A stretch of DNA of 7,166 bases, taken from the NCBI GenBank assembly GCA_021823945.1, contig JAKALW010000058.1, forward strand, positions 1 to 7,166, in the 5' to 3' direction. Each line of letters begins with the position of its first letter. The stretch's first letter is position 1. This DNA comes from Microcaldota archaeon (GTDB lineage Archaea > Micrarchaeota > Micrarchaeia > Anstonellales > VGKX01). The translations under genes were made by a program, and so were the position numbers. The notes under the pieces were generated by a model. That model searched no databases. It had not been told where the DNA came from and saw only the letters and a list, made by a program, of their open reading frames with translations. Positions 6,038 to 7,166 of the stretch are shown here, piece after piece.

Positions 6038-7166
6038 CTAATTGACATTGAAAGCGCTTTCAGCTATTGCCCCGCACGTGTTCGCCTTGATTTTCCATGC
6101 GCCCGACGGGTCTGTGCCAGATATGTTGTATAAACCGTAATAAATGCCTGTGCCGGCATTGCCGGCGGAATACGAGTCGAGCTGGGGCTGGTTGGCGAAC
6201 GGGTCGATGATTGAAACGTTCAGGGCGGTGTCCACAGGCACTGACAGGGGCGTCGCGGTGGTAGCTGAGTAAAACACGCTGCCGCACGAGCTGTAAGACT
6301 GCTTTGACGCGGATACGAACATGACGGCGGATATGAGCACATGGCCCGATGCGTTCGCCACTGTAGCACCATACTTGCACGTGACATTGTAAGTGTAATT
6401 GCCCGTGAAATTGTAGGACCTGTTCGAGTAGTACAGCCCGGACGTGGCGTTGTACGCCATGGACGCGTTGGTGCCGTCATGGTATGTTATGTTGCACGAC
6501 GCGCCCGATACGGAAGTGTTGTTTGGCAAAAGCGTCAGGTTCGCGAAGAACTGGGCCTGCTGCCCCGCATAGAGTGTCAGGTTCCCGCCCTGTGGGTCAG
6601 TGCTTGAGAAAACTGAGAGCGCGACTGGAATGCCCAGATTGACATGGAATGGGGTGGAATTGATTGGCTGCGACACCGCCTTGCCGTCAGTCGCCCAGAC
6701 CTCGAGCGTCCAGTTCTCGCCGTCGTTTATGCTTGTCTGGTTGGAGATGTTCATCTGCACGCCCTGCGGGAAATTGAAAGGCGTGGAGTTGCCCGAAGAG
6801 AAGGGCGCGCCGTTCCTGTACCACCTGTAAGAATAGTTCAACGGGTCGCCGTCAGGGTCAATGAACGTGGCAACGCCGTAAAGCGTTGGCGGCGAGATTG
6901 ACATTGTGATGTTCGGCCTGAGCGGGAAGTAATTGAAGCCAAGAAGTGTGTTGTTGTAGTGCTCCTGCGCGGTCGTGGCGTTCATGGACGTGGAATACAC
7001 AGCCGCCTCATCGACAAGCCCGTCAATTCCAAGCATCTGGTAATTGGAGTCATAGCTCTGGTTTATCTGCGCGCCTATCTGGAGAGAGCCGCCGGAATTC
7101 CGGATTAGCCCGGGCTTTGCCGAAGTCATGTATAGCGCGCCATTGACGAACACCCAGGAATTGGTG
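6038..7166 (-). CDS. Secreted LamG plus Ig-like repeat surface protein (putative adhesin), N-terminus missing
   Basis: The frame is open to the window edge, so the real start lies outside; 375 residues are visible. Residues 1-75 are the end of a LamG/concanavalin A-like fold (PF13385 type), with the W-V-F-V-N-G strand, L-Q-I-G-A, and G-L-V-D-E-A-A-V-Y-S before a short helix, as in carbohydrate- or surface-binding jelly rolls. Then come Ig-like beta domains: about 85-176, with DPDGDPLNYSYRWYRNG and a W-x-x-x-V-W-A-T-D-G strand; about 180-280, with a cysteine pair at 214/263; and about 282-375, with a second cysteine pair at 294/364 and DPSGAWKIKA. About 24 N-x-S/T sequons are present. There is no C-terminal membrane anchor. 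It heads the visible pilin genes, 12 bases from the next start, so it may be a filament-associated or tip adhesin. The domain class is fairly clear; the ligand is unknown. Confidence 0.8.
   Translation of the reverse strand, partial: TNSWVFVNGALYMTSAKPGLIRNSGGSLQIGAQINQSYDSNYQMLGIDGLVDEAAVYSTSMNATTAQEHYNNTLLGFNYFPLRPNITMSISPPTLYGVATFIDPDGDPLNYSYRWYRNGAPFSSGNSTPFNFPQGVQMNISNQTSINDGENWTLEVWATDGKAVSQPINSTPFHVNLGIPVALSVFSSTDPQGGNLTLYAGQQAQFFANLTLLPNNTSVSGASCNITYHDGTNASMAYNATSGLYYSNRSYNFTGNYTYNVTCKYGATVANASGHVLISAVMFVSASKQSYSSCGSVFYSATTATPLSVPVDTALNVSIIDPFANQPQLDSYSAGNAGTGIYYGLYNISGTDPSGAWKIKANTCGAIAESAFNVN

Noticed and set aside
5366..6133. Plus-strand open frame across the pilin genes
   Set aside because: It crosses two convincing minus-strand pilin genes and the end of the LamG gene, has no ribosome site or domain, and has composition typical of a shadow frame.

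Overview
The window is one minus-strand cluster of eight genes (two cut by the window edges) for an archaeal type IV pilus/Tad-like secretion or adhesion system. The organism looks archaeal. The pilin-like proteins carry class III (archaeal prepilin) leaders of the K-G-Q or Q/K-G-F type, the ATPase and two separate membrane platform proteins are of the archaeal FlaI/FlaJ/TadABC kind, codon use includes many AUA and AGG codons, and the exported parts are packed with N-glycosylation sequons. The low-complexity, Asn/Ser/Thr/Tyr/Ala-rich secreted proteins suggest a DPANN lineage such as Micrarchaeota, but this is inference from style and no marker gene is present.

Layout in transcription order (high to low coordinates). 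A large secreted LamG plus Ig-like surface protein, whose N-terminus lies outside the window, ends at 6038. Four small membrane-anchored pilin or pseudopilin proteins follow, tightly spaced or overlapping: about 6025-5537, 5544-4906, 4909-4289 and 4283-3222. A gap of about 130 bases (3093-3221) holds a 25-bp direct repeat, a possible hairpin and a TATA-like element. The machinery genes come next: a secretion ATPase with an N-terminal winged-helix-like domain (3092-1350), a T2SF platform protein (1346-411), and a second T2SF protein (397 to beyond position 1) that appears to start at TTG.

How they work together (inference from the families). The ATPase powers assembly at the paired polytopic platform proteins. 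The four class III-signal proteins would be processed by a prepilin peptidase encoded elsewhere and built into a short filament or pseudopilus. The LamG/Ig protein is a plausible glycosylated adhesin or tip component displayed with it. No archaellum-specific genes (FlaF, FlaG, FlaH) are seen, so a pilus or adhesion filament is more likely than a swimming archaellum.

No tRNA, rRNA, CRISPR array, insertion sequence or plus-strand gene could be supported. The most distinctive details are the 4 x 15-bp tandem repeat coding a Gly/Ile/Lys/Cys cytoplasmic leader in one pilin, the winged-helix domain on the ATPase, and the repeat/hairpin/TATA junction between the structural and machinery halves.
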